Below the pieces are notes generated by a model. The model was not told where the DNA came from. It was given only the letters and a program-made list of their open reading frames with translations, and searched no databases. A stretch of DNA of 7,147 bases from Planctomycetaceae bacterium (lineage in GTDB: Bacteria; Planctomycetota; Planctomycetia; Isosphaerales; Isosphaeraceae). How positions within the stretch are numbered: position 1 is the first letter of the stretch; the number at the start of each line of letters is the position of its first letter. Of this stretch, positions 1 through 5,822 are shown one piece after another. The stretch spans positions 1 through 7,147 of the forward strand of contig JAFANO010000769.1 in assembly GCA_019232645.1 (NCBI GenBank), given 5' to 3'. The position numbers were made by a program, and so were the translations under genes.

Positions 1-104
1 TCACTTGACTCACGGCGACCTCCAGAGAGGGATGCGGTTTTCAGTCCAGATTACCCGGAATGATCGGGAGGTGGTGGCACAAAAGTGATCGGGAGGTGGT
101 GGCA
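1..104. mobile_element. possible terminal remnant of an IS21-type insertion sequence
   Basis: The window opens with non-coding sequence leading into two copies of a 19-bp repeat that ends in TGGTGGCA. IS21-family elements carry several internal copies of a short repeat at each end and terminate in CA, often with CCGGAAT and GTGGCA words like those seen at 55-62 and 73-79. If this is such an end, the transposase genes lie to the left of the window and the element stops near 104. No transposase coding is visible here, so the call rests on repeat style and remembered family features only. It could instead be an unrelated local duplication. Confidence 0.3.
61..104. repeat. 19-bp perfect direct repeat, two copies 25 bp apart
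   Basis: The 19-mer TGATCGGGAGGTGGTGGCA occurs at 61-79 and again at 86-104, separated by CAAAAG. The match is exact over all 19 bases and sits outside any gene. Such a pair could be the inner and outer repeats of an insertion sequence end or a binding site for a dimeric protein. Confidence 0.9.
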
Positions 105-280
105 TCTGGCCATTCAGGCCAAGAACCGACGCCGACGGCAGGTCCGCGGGCGGGCGCCGGGCAGGTGACCGAGGAGGAAGTCCGGGCGTGACGAACGGGG
201 GACGGCGCCCCGGAACGAGTCCTCGGCCTGCCGGGCCTGGAGGCGAGCTGAATTCCTCTCTCATCGCGACGCCGCATCGC
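105..280. other. intergenic, no gene seen; weak hairpins 3' of the GH43 gene
   Basis: Open frames here run through non-family-like, Arg/Pro-rich sequence and look like chance high-GC reading frames. Two small inverted repeats are present: TGGCC/GGCCA at 107-111 and 117-121 with a 5-base loop, and CGGGG/CCCCG at 196-200 and 208-212 with a 7-base loop. The second lies about 70 bases past the GH43 stop on the minus strand and could help end its transcript, but no T-run follows it. Confidence 0.4.
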
Positions 281-1327
281 TCAGAAGAGGGGATCGCCAA
301 CGACAGGCCAGCCGTCGGAGGTCCAGGAGAGGGGGCGTATCTGGAGGGTCGGGATTCCGTTATTCAAGGCATCGTACGCGTGATAGACGAGATAGTCGTG
401 GCCGCCCTGCGACAGGATCGAGTTGTGCCCGGGGCCGTGATAACGGGCGTCGCCGGCGAGCACGAGCGTACCCCCGCCGCGGGTCATCGGGCGGCCGTCG
501 CGATCGACGTAGGGGCCGACGATGGACCGAGACCGTCCGACCATGACCTTGTAGGTGCTGTCCGACCCCATGCAGCAAAGGTCGAAGGAAACGAAGAGGT
601 AGTAATATCCGTTCCTCTTGATGAGGAACGGTGCTTCGATCGGCGCGGATCTCGGGCGTGAGGCGATCGAATACAGCTTGGGGGTGGAGCCCGGCGGCTT
701 GCCGGTCGCGGGATCGATCCGGACCAACTTGATGCCACTCCACTGCGAACCGAACGCCAGCCAGACACCGGAGCGGGGGTCGATCACGAGGTTCGGGTCG
801 ATCGCGTTGTAATTGGTGTGCCCGGGGCTCGACTCGATGACCTCGCCCCGGTCGACCCATCGGTAGCCTGGGGCCGACGGATCGAGGGTCGTGTTCGTGG
901 CCAGCCCGATCACCGAGCGCTGGCCTCCGTAGGTCGAGACGGCGTAATACAAGCGGTATTCGCCGTTGCTCTTGGAGATATCAGGCGCCCAGACCGACGT
1001 GGCCCCCGGTACCTTGGCCAGCGCCCAACCGGGGACCGTCGCGAAGACCTGGCCGATCTCACGCCAATGAGTCAGGTCGTTCGACGCCCGGATCTCGATG
1101 CCCGGTCCCGAGGAAAAGGCGTAATAGGTGTCGCCCTGCTTGATGATCCTCGGGTCCGTGACACCCGTGACCTGCCCCGCGTCGGAGGATGCCGGTGCGG
1201 CAGAAGGCGGGCCGGTCAAGAGCGATGGGGCAGTCGGCCCGGGAGGCGCCAGTCCCGTGCCGACCAGGAGCAGACGGTCTTCCAACTCCTCAAACCTCAA
1301 GGCAACGGCCTTCGAGCGTGACCCCAT
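281..1327 (-). CDS. GH43 family glycoside hydrolase, endo-1,5-alpha-L-arabinanase-like
   Basis: This 348-aa protein matches the five-bladed propeller enzymes of GH43 that cut or trim arabinan. Expected catalytic residues are visible: general base Asp58 (TDPRI), pKa-modulating Asp177 (NAIDPNLVID) and general acid Glu231 (IEAPF). Other arabinanase-type signatures are WAPDIS (113-118), STYG (131-134), GSQWSGIKL (193-201), FVSFDLCC (245-252), VGRS (263-266) and GPGHN (298-302), whose His301 lies where endo-arabinanases bind a metal ion. Family members usually have HDP before the base; here it is TDP. The N-terminus (residues 11-21, RFEELEDRLLL) is like the planctomycete LEDR/LEPR-XLL export-associated motif, followed by a Pro/Ala/Ser-rich linker to about residue 48. 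No classical signal peptide is seen. The ATG lacks a strong Shine-Dalgarno sequence but keeps the whole motif. The role is probably extracellular or envelope-associated breakdown of plant or algal arabinan. Family call strong; exact substrate inferred. Confidence 0.9.
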   Translation of the reverse strand: MGSRSKAVALRFEELEDRLLLVGTGLAPPGPTAPSLLTGPPSAAPASSDAGQVTGVTDPRIIKQGDTYYAFSSGPGIEIRASNDLTHWREIGQVFATVPGWALAKVPGATSVWAPDISKSNGEYRLYYAVSTYGGQRSVIGLATNTTLDPSAPGYRWVDRGEVIESSPGHTNYNAIDPNLVIDPRSGVWLAFGSQWSGIKLVRIDPATGKPPGSTPKLYSIASRPRSAPIEAPFLIKRNGYYYLFVSFDLCCMGSDSTYKVMVGRSRSIVGPYVDRDGRPMTRGGGTLVLAGDARYHGPGHNSILSQGGHDYLVYHAYDALNNGIPTLQIRPLSWTSDGWPVVGDPLF

Positions 1328-1574
1328 GGGGAGGTGGCCCCCTGGCGAGTTCGAGAAGAGGGGAGCGATCTATCCATTCGTCGCCCCTCATGCCCAACGG
1401 GTGGGCCGCGGAGTTCTCTCATTTTCGGCTTGTTTTCCGTAATTCTTGATGCCGGTTCGACGTGGCCAGGGCTCACTCCATCATGAAGCCACGGCCTCTG
1501 GCCATGCGACCCGAATCGCTTCGAGCGCTCCGGCGTGCCTCTGGGCTTGGTTCCTCGCCCCCAACGGGGGCTCC
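1328..1574. other. intergenic upstream of the GH43 gene
   Basis: No convincing gene is present. A relatively A/T-rich island at about 1416-1450 is the likeliest place for the GH43 promoter (read on the minus strand), but I cannot assign clear -35 and -10 boxes. A perfect 6-bp inverted repeat, GCCCCC at 1557-1562 and GGGGGC at 1566-1571 with a 3-base loop, lies next to the larger palindrome at 1575-1618. Confidence 0.4.
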
Positions 1575-1618
1575 CTGACGGATGCGGCCCCCTCGGCGGG
1601 GCCCTCCTCATCCGTCAG
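1575..1618 (-). terminator. large nested inverted repeat, probable terminator of the peptidase operon
   Basis: An exact 10-bp outer stem (CTGACGGATG at 1575-1584 with CATCCGTCAG at 1609-1618) encloses an exact 6-bp inner stem (GGCCCC at 1586-1591 with GGGGCC at 1598-1603). The outer arm includes the TGA stop codon of the peptidase gene at 1615-1617. A second 6-bp hairpin at 1557-1571 follows directly on the minus strand. The position at the end of a three-gene operon suggests transcription termination or protection of the mRNA 3' end. No T-run follows, so simple intrinsic termination is not certain; a protein-binding palindrome is the alternative. Confidence 0.6.
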
Positions 1619-2535
1619 ATGAAATCGACATAGGACCAGTGCTCGGGAAGGTCCTGGCGCGGGTAGCCGCAGAAGTGCGAGAGGGCCCAGGAGTCCCCCA
1701 TGGCGAGCATCCGCTCGACGACCACGCGATCGGCCCAGAACGAGTTCGGCGGCTGATCGAGGGCCAGCGGGCCCGAAGGGACGTCGGATCCCCAGGACTG
1801 GAAGATGCACGCGCCGGGGCGAAGGTCGGCCCGGACGCCGACGAACAACATGCAGTGCCCCCAAGTGCCCAGGGGCGCGCAAAAGCCGGCGTCGTCACGC
1901 TCGAGGGTGAAGCCCTGGTCGGAGCAGACCGCCACGGGATAGCCGTTGGCCAGGGCGTCCTCGAGCTCCTCGAAGGTCGTGACGAGCGAGGTCGTCTTGA
2001 CCTTGTGCGCGAAGGCCTTGGTTTCCAGGTCGCGCGGGACGCCGTAGGCCCCCCACTGCTTAGCCCGCTGGCCGTCGTACGGCCCGACCAGGTCGCGAGA
2101 GAGCGTCCCGATCGTGCTCACGGCCTTCGCCGCCCAGGCCCCAACCGCCCCGTCCTGCTCGAGGTCGCACCCGTAGAGGCGGCCGACGTCGACGCGAGCC
2201 ATCGCGTAGACGGCCTCGGTCGCCGTCTGCGTGAACACCTCGGACGTGTGCCCGATCGCGATCTGCACCGCGCCGAGCAGGTCGACCCCGTGGCCGAAGC
2301 CTTGGCCGACGCAATCGCCGATCTGCTGGGCTGGATAGTCGATGTATCGTCCGCCGTTGACCTCCTGGAATGCCTTGTAGAGCAGGACGGTCCGGTCGGT
2401 CCCGGACCGCGCCAGGTGCGGCGCCGCGGCCGCGAAGTAGGGATGGGGCAGGCTCGCCAGGGTCCGCTGGACCTCGGCCGGATCGTGGATCCAGCCGCCG
2501 AGCTCGGTGAAATCAGGCGTCGCCATCGTCGTCAT
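1615..2535 (-). CDS. papain-like (C1-type) cysteine peptidase family protein, possibly phage-derived
   Basis: The 306-aa product has the layout of a papain-fold peptidase: an oxyanion-hole Gln (Q70 or Q71) just ahead of the nucleophile Cys75 in AQQIGDCVGQG, then His227 in GTWGHCMLFVGVR, then QSWG at 246-249 where papains have NSWG. The segment around 182-209 (TFEELEDALANGYPVAVCSDQG) resembles the pre-histidine region of C1 enzymes. The third catalytic residue is thus Gln instead of Asn, so activity is likely but unproven. There is no signal peptide or membrane helix. Its first codon overlaps the stop of the preceding gene (ATGA), with GGAGG 3 nt upstream; a second in-frame ATG three codons in has a 12-nt spacing and could also be used. 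From memory, similar proteins with the RYIDYP...IGDCV and FWADR...GDS patterns occur in phage-like and planctomycete settings, but this is recollection, not a search. It is the last gene of a three-gene operon. Confidence 0.65.
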   Translation of the reverse strand: MTTMATPDFTELGGWIHDPAEVQRTLASLPHPYFAAAAPHLARSGTDRTVLLYKAFQEVNGGRYIDYPAQQIGDCVGQGFGHGVDLLGAVQIAIGHTSEVFTQTATEAVYAMARVDVGRLYGCDLEQDGAVGAWAAKAVSTIGTLSRDLVGPYDGQRAKQWGAYGVPRDLETKAFAHKVKTTSLVTTFEELEDALANGYPVAVCSDQGFTLERDDAGFCAPLGTWGHCMLFVGVRADLRPGACIFQSWGSDVPSGPLALDQPPNSFWADRVVVERMLAMGDSWALSHFCGYPRQDLPEHWSYVDFI

Positions 2536-2543
2536 TTACCTCC
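2532..2543 (-). promoter_or_regulatory. ATGA stop/start overlap with GGAGG ribosome-binding site
   Basis: On the minus strand the 132-aa gene ends in TGA at 2534-2532 while the peptidase gene starts with ATG at 2535-2533, sharing ATGA. GGAGG sits at 2543-2539, inside the end of the upstream gene. This arrangement normally gives coupled translation, so the two proteins should be made together. Confidence 0.85.
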
Positions 2544-2930
2544 CTTGAGGCCGTCGGCGAAGGATCTCCAGAGCGCGACCACGCGGGCGCGATGCTCAGG
2601 ACTCGTCGGCTCGCTCCCCTCGGGGAGCACGGCCGAGAAGCTCGGAGCGACCATCGTCGTGAACGCCTTGACGCGGCCGTCCTTCCAGGTCTCTTGCAGG
2701 GTCTTCTGGGCCTCGACGGCCGACTTGCCATGCTCCAGGTCCCCGGCCGCGGCCATCCATGCGTCGGCGTAGGTCGAGGCCAGGACGGGCGCGAACGCCT
2801 TGCCCAGGGCCATGCCATCAACGGCCGCCCCCTTCGCGGCGACCGAACGGGTCGAGACGAGGCCGTGGAGCAGGGCCCCGCTGACGATCACGAGCGCCGC
2901 GGGCATGGCATAACGTTGGTTCATATTCAT
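2532..2930 (-). CDS. small exported or membrane-anchored protein of unknown function
   Basis: I do not recognise this 132-aa protein. Its N-terminus has Arg6 followed by a hydrophobic stretch at about residues 9-25 and then Ala-rich sequence (SVAAKGAA, 29-36), which fits either a cleaved signal peptide or a single N-terminal anchor. The rest (about 37-132) is predicted mostly helical, Ala-rich and soluble, with no cysteine in the mature part and no lipobox. The start at 2930 is preferred because it overlaps the upstream stop as ATGA and has GGAG 8 nt away; an ATG two codons later is a lesser alternative. It lies between a small membrane protein and a cysteine peptidase and is coupled to both, so it may work with them at or outside the inner membrane, as a substrate, partner or inhibitor of the peptidase. 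That role is inference from position. Confidence 0.7.
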   Translation of the reverse strand: MNMNQRYAMPAALVIVSGALLHGLVSTRSVAAKGAAVDGMALGKAFAPVLASTYADAWMAAAGDLEHGKSAVEAQKTLQETWKDGRVKAFTTMVAPSFSAVLPEGSEPTSPEHRARVVALWRSFADGLKGGK

Positions 2931-2942
2931 GATAACGACTCC
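2927..2942 (-). promoter_or_regulatory. ATGA stop/start overlap with GGAG ribosome-binding site
   Basis: The 63-aa gene ends with TGA at 2929-2927, and the 132-aa gene starts with ATG at 2930-2928. GGAG at 2942-2939 is 8 nt before this ATG, good Shine-Dalgarno spacing. This repeats the arrangement of the next junction and supports one coupled operon. Confidence 0.85.
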
Positions 2943-3118
2943 GTCCTCGCCGCCTGCTTCGCCACCGCATGCCGCAGGCCCGCCGCCGCCAGCGCGGCCA
3001 GGAACGACTGGACCGCCTGTTCATACTTCGCGGTCGAGGCTTGATAGATCGCCAGACCGACGAGCCCGATCGCCGCGAGATATGTCTTGTAACCATTCAG
3101 CACGTTCAGGATCTTCAT
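2927..3118 (-). CDS. small hydrophobic membrane protein, holin-like in size and layout
   Basis: The 63-aa product has a hydrophobic helix at about residues 12-27 (TYLAAIGLVGLAIYQA) and a second Ala/Leu-rich, weakly hydrophobic helix at about 35-50 (AVQSFLAALAAAGLRH), joined by a short polar turn (TAKYEQ) and ending in a Lys/Arg-containing tail. Short proteins with a KTY-start helix and an AGLRHA-type second segment occur in phage lysis regions and prophage remnants, so a holin-like or small membrane-scaffold role is possible; this rests on shape, not a recognised domain. It is the first gene of the three-gene minus-strand operon. Upstream of its ATG only a weak GGA at 8-nt spacing is seen. 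That the downstream gene overlaps it by ATGA is the best evidence that it is translated. Confidence 0.65.
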   Translation of the reverse strand: MKILNVLNGYKTYLAAIGLVGLAIYQASTAKYEQAVQSFLAALAAAGLRHAVAKQAARTESLS

Positions 3119-3409
3119 CGATGATTTCCAGGAGAAAACTCATCATCTGCCATCGAGGAGGGCACCCCGATCCTCCCGCCGGCCCCGTGCCGACCGCGGA
3201 CCGGTCCATCGACATCGCCCTCACATGTTACTATCGGGACTGCCACAGTCCGTGGACGAAAAATCCACCCAATTGGCCAACTTCGGCCCGTCCCGCCGGC
3301 GTTCCCTGGACAACCCGGAGACCGGTGACTTAGGATTCGGACGATGCGCCCCGCCCGGCGCGGACCGAGTGGCCGCTGTTGGATCGCTCGACCCGAAAGG
3401 AACTCCCGC
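3119..3409. promoter_or_regulatory. divergent intergenic region with two adjacent hairpins
   Basis: This 291-bp gap must hold promoters for the minus-strand peptidase operon and the plus-strand sugar-phosphate genes. Two exact short inverted repeats lie side by side: GGACT/AGTCC (3237-3241, 3247-3251) and GTGGA/TCCAC (3252-3256, 3264-3268), followed by the palindrome TTGGCCAA near 3273-3280. A GATAGT on the minus strand at about 3236-3231 could be part of a -10 element, but no matching -35 is convincing. A 6-bp repeat, GATGAT (3120-3125) with ATCATC (3142-3147), covers the leader of the 63-aa gene. Open frames crossing the gap overlap real genes in other frames and look spurious. Confidence 0.4.
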
Positions 3410-4309
3410 ATGGCCGCCGCCGCCGACCCGCAAGCCCCCCTCCGCAACTTTCGCGCGTCTCATGAGTTCTTCATCGGCATCGACAGCGACGGCTGCGCGT
3501 TCGACACGATGGAGCTGAAGCAAAAGGAGTGTTTCATCCCGAACATCATCAAGTATTTCGGATTGGCCGCCGTGTCGAAGTACGCGCGCGCGGCCGCCGA
3601 GTTCGTGAACCTCTATTCGAAGTGGCGGGGAATCAACCGCTTCCCGGCCCTGACCATGGCGCTCGACCTGTTGGCCGAGCGGCCCGAGGTGGCGCGGAGG
3701 AAATTCCGGGTGCCCTCCCTCGAGGGCGTCCGCCGCTGGATCGGCCGCGAGACCAAGCTGTCCAATTCCACCCTCAAGGCCGAGGTCGCGGCCACCGGCG
3801 ACCCCGATCTGGTGCTAGCCTACGACTGGAGCGAGGCGGTCAACCGCGCCGTCGGCGAGGTCCTCTGCGACGTCCCCCCCTTCCCGTTCGTCCGCGAGTC
3901 GCTCGAGCGGATGGCCGGCAAGGCGGATGTCATGGTCGTTTCCGCCACCCCCGGCGATGCCCTGCACCGCGAATGGGGGGAGCACGGCCTGGCCGGATTC
4001 GTCGCGCTGATTGCCGGCCAGGAGCTGGGCAGCAAGAAGGAGCACCTGGCGCTGGCCGCCGGCGGCCGCTACGACCAGCGGAAGGTCCTCATGGTCGGCG
4101 ACGCCCCGGGAGACCGCGCCGCGGCCGAGGCCAACGGCGTGCTCTTCTACCCGATCGAGCCCGGCCGGGAAGAAGAGTCGTGGCAGCGGTTCTACGAGGA
4201 GGCCCTCCCCCGCTTCTTCGGGGGGACCTATGCAGGCGATTATATGAACGCCCAGGTCGCCCGCTTCGAAGCCATCTTGCCCGACACACCACCGTGGAAA
4301 AGTTCCTGA
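3410..4309 (+). CDS. HAD-superfamily hydrolase, probable sugar-phosphate phosphatase
   Basis: The 299-aa product carries HAD motifs in order: motif I FIGIDSDGCAFDT (nucleophile Asp25, acid/base Asp27), motif II VVSAT (Ser178), the phosphate-binding Lys in GSKKEH (209-210), and motif III VLMVGDAPGDRAAA with Asp231 and Asp235. A large helical insertion of about 140 residues between motifs I and II forms a C1-type cap. It contains EFVNLYSKWRGINRFPAL (64-81), which I recall as characteristic of an uncharacterised HAD subgroup; the cap should set substrate choice. The start at 3410 is chosen because AAAGGA lies 8 nt before it and the earlier in-frame ATG (3344) adds only Arg/Pro-rich residues unlike the family. 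pfp starts 75 bp downstream on the same strand, suggesting co-transcription and a phosphorylated sugar as substrate. The enzyme class is well supported; the substrate is not known. Confidence 0.85.
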   Translation: MAAAADPQAPLRNFRASHEFFIGIDSDGCAFDTMELKQKECFIPNIIKYFGLAAVSKYARAAAEFVNLYSKWRGINRFPALTMALDLLAERPEVARRKFRVPSLEGVRRWIGRETKLSNSTLKAEVAATGDPDLVLAYDWSEAVNRAVGEVLCDVPPFPFVRESLERMAGKADVMVVSATPGDALHREWGEHGLAGFVALIAGQELGSKKEHLALAAGGRYDQRKVLMVGDAPGDRAAAEANGVLFYPIEPGREEESWQRFYEEALPRFFGGTYAGDYMNAQVARFEAILPDTPPWKSS

Positions 4310-4370
4310 GGCTAGGGCACAATAGGGAGGATTTCGCGTTCCTTCCCACCTCTACGGGATCGTCGTGCCG

Positions 4371-4376
4371 AAGGGA
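4371..4376 (+). promoter_or_regulatory. ribosome-binding site of pfp
   Basis: AAGGGA is 8 nt before the pfp ATG at 4385 and supports this start. The 75-bp gap after the HAD gene contains only a weak 6-bp hairpin (4325-4330 with 4342-4347, one G-U pair), so read-through from the HAD gene is plausible. Confidence 0.6.
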
Positions 4377-4384
4377 CCCGCGCC

Positions 4385-5680
4385 ATGGCCGCGCCGAACG
4401 TTGTCGTCGCCCAATCCGGCGGCCCAACCTGCGTCATCAACAACTCCCTCCGAGGGATCGTCGAGACGTGCCGGCGCGACCCGAAGACGTTCGGCTCGAT
4501 CTATGCCGGCCACTTCGGCATCGAGGGGGTGCTCAAGGAGGAGCTGATCGACCTCTCCGCGACCCCCGACGACGAGATCGCGCTGCTGCGGACCTCACCC
4601 GCGGCGGGGGGCATCGGCACCTGCCGGTACAAGCTCCAGAAGGGCCAGGACGAGGACTTCGGGCGCGTCGTCGAGGTCCTCAAGGCCCACGACGTCGGTT
4701 TCTTCTTCTACATCGGCGGCAACGACTCGCAGCACACGGCGCACACGGTCAGCGTCCTGGCCCACGACCGGGGCCTCGACCTGGTCGCCACTGGCGTGCC
4801 CAAGACGATCGACAACGACCTCGGCGACTCCGAGTTCGCCCTGCTGGACCACTCGCCGGGCTACGGTTCGGTCGCCCGCTACTTCGCCCAGTACGTCCGG
4901 CAAGCGAACGAGGAGAACGCCGGCTCCTGCCCGGCCGACCCGGTCCTGGTCATCCAGGCGATGGGCCGCAAGATCGGCTTCATCCCCGCCGCCGCCCGCC
5001 TGGCCGACCCCCGCCGCGACATGCCGCTGCAGATCTACCTGACCGAGTCGGGGGTCTCGCTCGAGCAGCTCGGCGAGAACGTGCTCAGGCAACTCAAGTC
5101 CGACGGCCGCTGCACCGTGATCGTCAGCGAGGGCTTCGACGTGGGCGAGTTCGGCGTGGCCCGCGACAGCTTCGGCCACATCCAGTACGGCGCCAGTCAG
5201 ACGACGGTCGCCCAGACGGTGGTCAACTACCTCAACACCCTGAAGTTCCCGGTGCCGGGCAAGGCGCGGGGGCAGGTGCCCGGGACCGACCAGCGCAACG
5301 CCATCGCCTACGCCAGCACCGTCGACCTGGACGAGGCCTACAGAGTCGGCTGCCAAGCCGTCGAGATCGCGCGCCGGGACGGCGACGGCTGGATGGCGAC
5401 GATCCTCCGCGACCGCTCGCGGAGCACCTATAGCGTCCGGTTCGACAAGGCGCCGCTGGAGCGGCTCGCCAACTCCGAGCGGTTTTTCCCCAAGCAATGG
5501 ATCGCGCCGAGCCGGATCGACGTGACCGACGACTTCCTGGCGTACGCCCGGCCCCTGATCGGCGACGACTGGGTCAGCGTCCCCCTCGTCGACGGCCTCG
5601 CCCGCTTCGCCCGGATCACCAAGACATTCGCGCCGAGGCGGCTCGGCGCCTACATGCCCCAAAGGTACCGCAAGGGCTGA
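4385..5680 (+). CDS. pfp: pyrophosphate-dependent 6-phosphofructokinase
   Basis: This 431-aa cytoplasmic enzyme is predicted to phosphorylate fructose 6-phosphate to fructose 1,6-bisphosphate with pyrophosphate as donor; the reaction is reversible and serves both glycolysis and gluconeogenesis. Visible signatures are SGGPT (11-15) at the phosphoryl-donor loop, GGNDS (111-115), PKTIDND (139-145) with catalytic Asp143, MGR (193-195) and SEGF (248-251), the last two in the sugar-phosphate site. Asp114 and Lys140 occupy the positions that are Gly in ATP-using bacterial enzymes such as E. coli PfkA; Asp and Lys here are the known marks of PPi use. GGND replaces the commoner GGDD, as in some PPi-type clades. 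Length is greater than the roughly 320 aa of PfkA and fits the longer PPi-type groups. The gene follows the HAD phosphatase and precedes gnd, giving a central sugar-phosphate cluster. Family certain; donor choice inferred from two residues. Confidence 0.92.
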   Translation: MAAPNVVVAQSGGPTCVINNSLRGIVETCRRDPKTFGSIYAGHFGIEGVLKEELIDLSATPDDEIALLRTSPAAGGIGTCRYKLQKGQDEDFGRVVEVLKAHDVGFFFYIGGNDSQHTAHTVSVLAHDRGLDLVATGVPKTIDNDLGDSEFALLDHSPGYGSVARYFAQYVRQANEENAGSCPADPVLVIQAMGRKIGFIPAAARLADPRRDMPLQIYLTESGVSLEQLGENVLRQLKSDGRCTVIVSEGFDVGEFGVARDSFGHIQYGASQTTVAQTVVNYLNTLKFPVPGKARGQVPGTDQRNAIAYASTVDLDEAYRVGCQAVEIARRDGDGWMATILRDRSRSTYSVRFDKAPLERLANSERFFPKQWIAPSRIDVTDDFLAYARPLIGDDWVSVPLVDGLARFARITKTFAPRRLGAYMPQRYRKG

Positions 5681-5822
5681 ATCGGTAGGCGGAGCAACGA
5701 GAAGAGCGGCCGCACATCGGGGGCATCGGACCCCTCGGCCGGCCCCCGACGAAGCCCACGATCACGGCGTCATCCCCCGTGACGAGGATGAGTGGACCCC
5801 TGGCACGAATCGAGAGCACACC
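5681..5822 (+). promoter_or_regulatory. pfp-gnd intergenic region with terminator-like and alternative hairpins
   Basis: A 7-bp perfect stem, TCGGGGG (5717-5723) with CCCCCGA (5743-5749), lies 36 bases after the pfp stop and may end that transcript, though no T-run follows. Nearer to gnd, TCACGG (5762-5767) pairs exactly with CCGTGA (5777-5782), while CGTCA (5768-5772) pairs with TGACG (5780-5784). The two pairings compete, so they may be a small leader switch or chance. GAGAG at 5812-5816, 6 nt before the gnd ATG, is a modest ribosome-binding site. Confidence 0.4.

Noticed and set aside
1955..1972. FEELED peptide in the peptidase, identical to part of the GH43 N-terminal motif
   Set aside because: In the peptidase it lies mid-protein within a helix before GYPVAV, a normal papain-fold context, so the match to RFEELEDRLLL is coincidence.
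1582..2772. 396-aa plus-strand open frame opposite the peptidase operon
   Set aside because: It is antisense to the peptidase and part of the 132-aa gene, shows no recognisable motif and reflects codon bias of the real strand.
3021..3224. 67-aa minus-strand frame upstream of the 63-aa gene
   Set aside because: It overlaps the 63-aa gene in another frame, lacks hydrophobic or domain features, and the ATGA coupling favours the 63-aa frame.
3344..3409. 22-codon N-terminal extension of the HAD gene
   Set aside because: The segment is Arg/Pro-rich, has no ribosome site before its ATG, and the start at 3410 has AAAGGA at 8 nt.
3529..5433. 634-aa plus-strand open frame across the HAD and pfp genes
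   Set aside because: It runs out of frame with two genes that have clear motifs, is Arg/Pro/Gly-rich and low in family-like features, as expected of a chance frame in high-GC DNA.
4595..5662. 355-aa minus-strand open frame opposite pfp
   Set aside because: Antisense to a well-supported enzyme, with Val/Asp/Gly/Ala-rich shadow composition and no ribosome site of note.
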